A DNA stretch of 34,132 bases, from NCBI GenBank assembly GCA_001557035.1, contig LSKJ01000732.1, forward strand, positions 1 to 34,132, read 5' to 3'. A program made the position numbers and the translations under genes. Source of the stretch: Rhodospirillaceae bacterium CCH5-H10. Lineage in GTDB: Bacteria; Pseudomonadota; Alphaproteobacteria; Reyranellales; Reyranellaceae. Below, piece after piece: positions 33,309 to 34,132 of the stretch; positions within the stretch are counted from its first letter, which is position 1; each line of letters starts with the position of its first letter. The notes below the pieces were generated by a model. The model saw only the letters and a list, made by a program, of their open reading frames with translations. It was not told the DNA's origin and did not search any database.

Positions 33309-33759
33309 AGCTGAGGTTTCGACGGGGCGACGTAGCGGCCTCAGAGAAGTTCTACGGAAATGCAGTCGTTGTGAGATTGTACCTATGGTCGAAAAATGAC
33401 GTTCCCATTCCATTTCTGGATATCCGGTTTAGGTGGCGGCGCAGCGTCCTCGCGCTACCTGAGCGTCTGTTGGGTAAAGAATGGCACGAACGACGCACAA
33501 CTTGTCGTGAGTTGAGGGCGGTTGGTGATTTACAAGCTCCCGGATTATCTCTTTACTCTTCGGTGGGACGATGAGTGGGAGGCTTGGCTCCGGCGTTGCG
33601 AACTTGGGGAAGTTGATGGGCGCCGAAGTGGCGTCCCATCCATCCGCGGCCGAAACCGTGGGCCGCGTAGCGCTACCGTGAATCCCAGCCATACAAGCCG
33701 TTCGGCCGTCTGACACGGCCTGCTTTGGCGTGGCGATTCAATTCGGGAGCATGCGGGAA
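33309..33759. other. Gene-poor intergenic region
   Basis: 451 bp between serA and the RTX-like gene. No convincing gene, tRNA or known repeat is seen; short open frames (such as 33371-33574 and 33522-33713) lack ribosome sites and family features. A small 6-bp hairpin (GGCCGT/ACGGCC, 33704-33720) lies near the right end. Composition is more AT-rich than the rest of the window. It may hold regulatory sequence for the RTX-like gene or a gene remnant. Confidence 0.6.
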
Positions 33760-34132
33760 ATGGCAAACTTCACCGGCACCTCTGCGAGCGAGACGTTCGA
33801 CGGAACCGAGTTCAACGATACCGCCGTCGGTAACGGCGGAAACGATACGCTGAACGGCAATGGCGGCGACGACACGCTGCAGCTTGGCGCCAACGGCACC
33901 AGCACCGCTTCCGGCGGGGCGGGCAACGACACGCTGAACGTCGAGGTCGCTGGCACAGGGGTGAAGACGCTGCTCGGCGGCGCCGACGACGACCGCATCA
34001 ATATCGGCGGCACGGCGGTGAATTACGTCATCGACGGCGGCTCGGGGACCGACACGCTCGGCCTCTTCGGAACCGCCACGGTTGACTTCTCCCGCTCCAC
34101 CGTAACGGACATCGAGGAATTTCGCGGCGGGG
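33760..34132 (+). CDS. RTX-type calcium-binding repeat protein (partial, runs off the window)
   Basis: The first 124 residues are visible, with no stop before the window edge. The sequence is rich in Gly, Asp, Asn and Thr and has the hemolysin-type nonapeptide pattern G-G-x-G-x-D-x-L: N-G-G-N-D-T-L, G-N-G-G-D-D-T-L, G-G-A-G-N-D-T-L, G-G-A-D-D-D-R-I, G-G-S-G-T-D-T-L. Such repeats fold as calcium-bound beta-rolls in proteins exported by type I secretion. M-A-N-F-T-G-T-S-A-S-E-T is a common start of such proteins. ATG 33760 is used; ATG 33751 is in frame and possible, with GGGAG too close to it. The function and secretion genes lie beyond this window. Confidence 0.85.
   Translation, partial: MANFTGTSASETFDGTEFNDTAVGNGGNDTLNGNGGDDTLQLGANGTSTASGGAGNDTLNVEVAGTGVKTLLGGADDDRINIGGTAVNYVIDGGSGTDTLGLFGTATVDFSRSTVTDIEEFRGG

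Noticed and set aside
31719..33413. 564-codon minus-strand open frame opposite serA
   Set aside because: serA on the plus strand is certain from catalytic and ACT motifs; the opposite frame has no recognisable features.

Overview
The window looks like chromosomal DNA of a free-living, high-GC alphaproteobacterium. The support is the alphaproteobacterial form of SerC, the rluD-rpoH neighbourhood, a hisZ-purA pair, a small HemP, and many GC-rich intergenic palindromes. A Reyranella- or Rhodospirillales/Rhizobiales-like host is my guess; the sequence alone does not fix the genus. No tRNA, rRNA, CRISPR array, phage gene or intact transposase gene was seen. No gene is obviously broken, and one gene runs off the right edge.

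Region 1 (about 88-9957). A tightly packed minus-strand series of seven genes encodes, in transcription order, a secreted multicopper oxidase, the FAD subunit and the fused iron-sulfur/molybdopterin subunit of a xanthine-dehydrogenase-family hydroxylase, a double ABM-domain protein with a membrane tail, a COMT-like methyltransferase, a PhyH-type dioxygenase and a small secreted protein. Several genes overlap by four bases. A divergent AraC-family regulator lies beside it. This is the best candidate here for an undescribed metabolic pathway, probably oxidative modification of an aromatic or heterocyclic compound.

Region 2 (about 9947-13958). The minus strand carries hemP under a good Fur-like operator, then (reading upstream) a BisC-like S/N-oxide reductase, a threonine aldolase and a small DUF6476-like membrane protein.

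Region 3 (13968-16904). The plus strand carries rluD, rpoH and a crotonase-fold enzyme lacking the two usual glutamates. rpoH is preceded by a near-perfect CIRCE (HrcA) operator at the predicted transcription start, which is uncommon for a heat-shock sigma factor.

Region 4 (16905-23605). A stop-codon-abutting palindromic repeat is interrupted by a 166-bp MITE-like insertion. Then comes a minus-strand operon (ThDP decarboxylase-like enzyme, alpha/beta hydrolase, quinone-oxidoreductase-like MDR enzyme), a divergent ChoK/APH-like kinase and an orphan family-5 solute-binding protein.

Region 5 (23605-33308). Housekeeping genes hisZ, purA and a small membrane protein lie on the minus strand. A glycan/lipid-modification-like group (GT2, methyltransferase, cupin, polytopic membrane protein) and then serC-serA lie on the plus strand. 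A large double palindrome sits between serC and serA.

Region 6 (33309-end). A 451-bp gene-poor gap is followed by the start of an RTX-type calcium-binding repeat protein that continues beyond the window.

Three copies of one 112-bp palindromic repeat (at 1-90 partial, 16902-17216 and 28506-28650) each begin exactly at the stop codon of the gene they follow, in the same orientation relative to that gene.
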